DNA from: Chthoniobacterales bacterium
GTDB lineage: Bacteria > Verrucomicrobiota > Verrucomicrobiia > Chthoniobacterales > UBA10450
DNA length: 42,563 nucleotides
NCBI GenBank assembly: GCA_013821455.1
Contig: JACDGS010000037.1
Coordinates: 1 to 42,563 of the forward strand
Direction: 5' to 3'
Part shown: piece after piece, positions 42,192 through 42,563 of the stretch
Layout of the letters: every line of letters starts with the position of its first letter
Position numbering within the stretch: the first letter of the stretch is position 1
Made by a program: the position numbers and the translations under genes
The notes under the pieces: generated by a model
Told to the model about the DNA's origin: nothing
The model's input: only the letters and a program-made list of their open reading frames with translations
The model's database searches: none

Positions 42192-42240
42192 TTATCCGAA
42201 ACGGCCTCGAATGAATCGAGGGGTTTCCGCCTTCGGATAA
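42192..42240 (+). promoter_or_regulatory. Structured leader upstream of bufferin-like gene
   Basis: A nested stem: TTATCCGAA (42192-42200) with TTCGGATAA (42232-42240), CGG (42202-42204) with CCG (42227-42229), and CCTCGA (42205-42210) with TCGAGG (42216-42221) around loop ATGAA. It ends 23 bases before the ATG of the gene at 42264. There is no T run, so it looks like a leader RNA structure or operator; it could respond to metal, which is speculation from the product. Confidence 0.6.
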
Positions 42241-42263
42241 TAAAACCAAAACAGAAAGCAAAC

Positions 42264-42545
42264 ATGAAATCGAAAACAATCCTCGCCGGCGCAGCTATCG
42301 CCGGATTGATGAGTGGCTCGTTCGCCGTCCAGGCGCACGCGGCTAACGTGTCCTCCAAAGCGGGCGTCTCGCTCAGCCAAATGGGTCACAAGGATAAGGA
42401 CAAGGACGTTCACTCCTGCAAAGGAAAGAACTCCTGCAAGGGCAAAGGCGGTTGCAAAACCGGCGAAAACGGCTGCAAAGGCAAGAATTCCTGCAAAGGA
42501 AAAGGCGGCTGTGCGACCGACGGCAGCAAGCCCGATCAGGGCTAG
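42264..42545 (+). CDS. Small Cys-Gly-Lys repeat protein, bufferin (BufA2)-like
   Basis: 93 residues. Signal peptide MKSKTILAGAAIAGLMSGSF with cleavage near AHA-A; mature part ends in a His/Lys/Asp linker (MGHKDKDKDVHS) and then a duplicated block CKGKNSCKGKGGC, KTGENG, CKGKNSCKGKGGC: six Cys in near-regular spacing. The two blocks are also similar as DNA (from about 42417 and 42474). This looks like periplasmic bufferin-type metallophore precursors whose Cys residues are modified by a DUF692 (MNIO) enzyme with a DUF2063-type partner and bind copper; the assignment rests on the CKGxNSCKGKG pattern. The modifying enzymes would be expected just beyond the right edge. The ATG at 42264 gives the signal peptide; upstream codons read through the leader. 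Confidence 0.78.
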   Translation: MKSKTILAGAAIAGLMSGSFAVQAHAANVSSKAGVSLSQMGHKDKDKDVHSCKGKNSCKGKGGCKTGENGCKGKNSCKGKGGCATDGSKPDQG

Positions 42546-42563
42546 TTCTCGGCTACGAGCGTT

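Noticed and set aside
42141-42263. Upstream extension of the bufferin-like frame
   Set aside because: It runs through the hairpin leader and would bury the signal peptide; ATG at 42264 gives a normal exported precursor.

Overview
The window looks like chromosomal DNA of a high-GC, Gram-negative soil-type bacterium, most likely Verrucomicrobiota (Spartobacteria/Chthoniobacterales-like). This is an inference from several things seen together: a double-length UvrA, an exosortase fused to an EpsI domain, a Tol-type envelope operon, a GspG-like pseudopilin, a B12-dependent ribonucleotide reductase, and starts that mostly lack a clear Shine-Dalgarno sequence. No rRNA, transposase, phage gene or CRISPR array was seen.

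Layout. 1-5.4 kb: the 3' part of a canonical uvrA, a TPR protein translationally coupled to it, and ketol-acid reductoisomerase (ilvC, minus strand). 5.4-16.3 kb: a glycan/envelope block with five large membrane or glycosyltransferase genes (two are GT-C membrane domains with C-terminal TPRs, one is a GT2-methyltransferase fusion) plus a pseudopilin. 16.4-22.3 kb: a long acyl-CoA dehydrogenase, nrdJ with a large hairpin upstream, tRNA-Ser(CGA), and the remnant of an RND efflux adaptor. 22.4-25.3 kb: a PAS histidine kinase divergent from an unknown protein and an ATP-dependent DNA ligase. 25.4-29.4 kb: a minus-strand tolQ-tolR-tonB/tolA-tolB operon followed by a frameshifted secreted-protein gene. 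29.6-38.6 kb: lgt, a 2029-residue tandem UvrA, and an exosortase-EpsI fusion, all on the minus strand. 38.6-42.5 kb: a membrane-anchored TPR protein divergent from the exosortase, two secreted proteins (one an HExxH metallopeptidase), and a small Cys-Gly-Lys repeat protein resembling bufferin-type (BufA2) metallophore precursors, with a structured leader.

The strongest unusual signal is not a gene. The octamer CGTTAGGC / GCCTAACG occurs exactly 69 times (35 in one orientation, 34 in the other) where chance predicts about two. Most copies lie inside coding sequence. They bring in codons that are rare here (TTA, CTA, AGG) and several form stop codons. Density falls to 3 copies between about 5.2 and 16.5 kb, the glycan block, as expected if that block is newer to the genome. 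This looks like a DNA uptake-, HIP1- or architecture-type genomic signature.

A second unusual signal is palindromic elements inserted in frame inside uvrA genes: two full 123-bp (41-codon) copies and one truncated copy in the giant uvrA, another truncated copy in the first uvrA, and a separate ~147-bp REP-like inverted repeat, also in frame in the giant uvrA. Relatives of the last one lie in three intergenic or gene-end sites. This parallels Rickettsia palindromic elements but seems to be an independent family.
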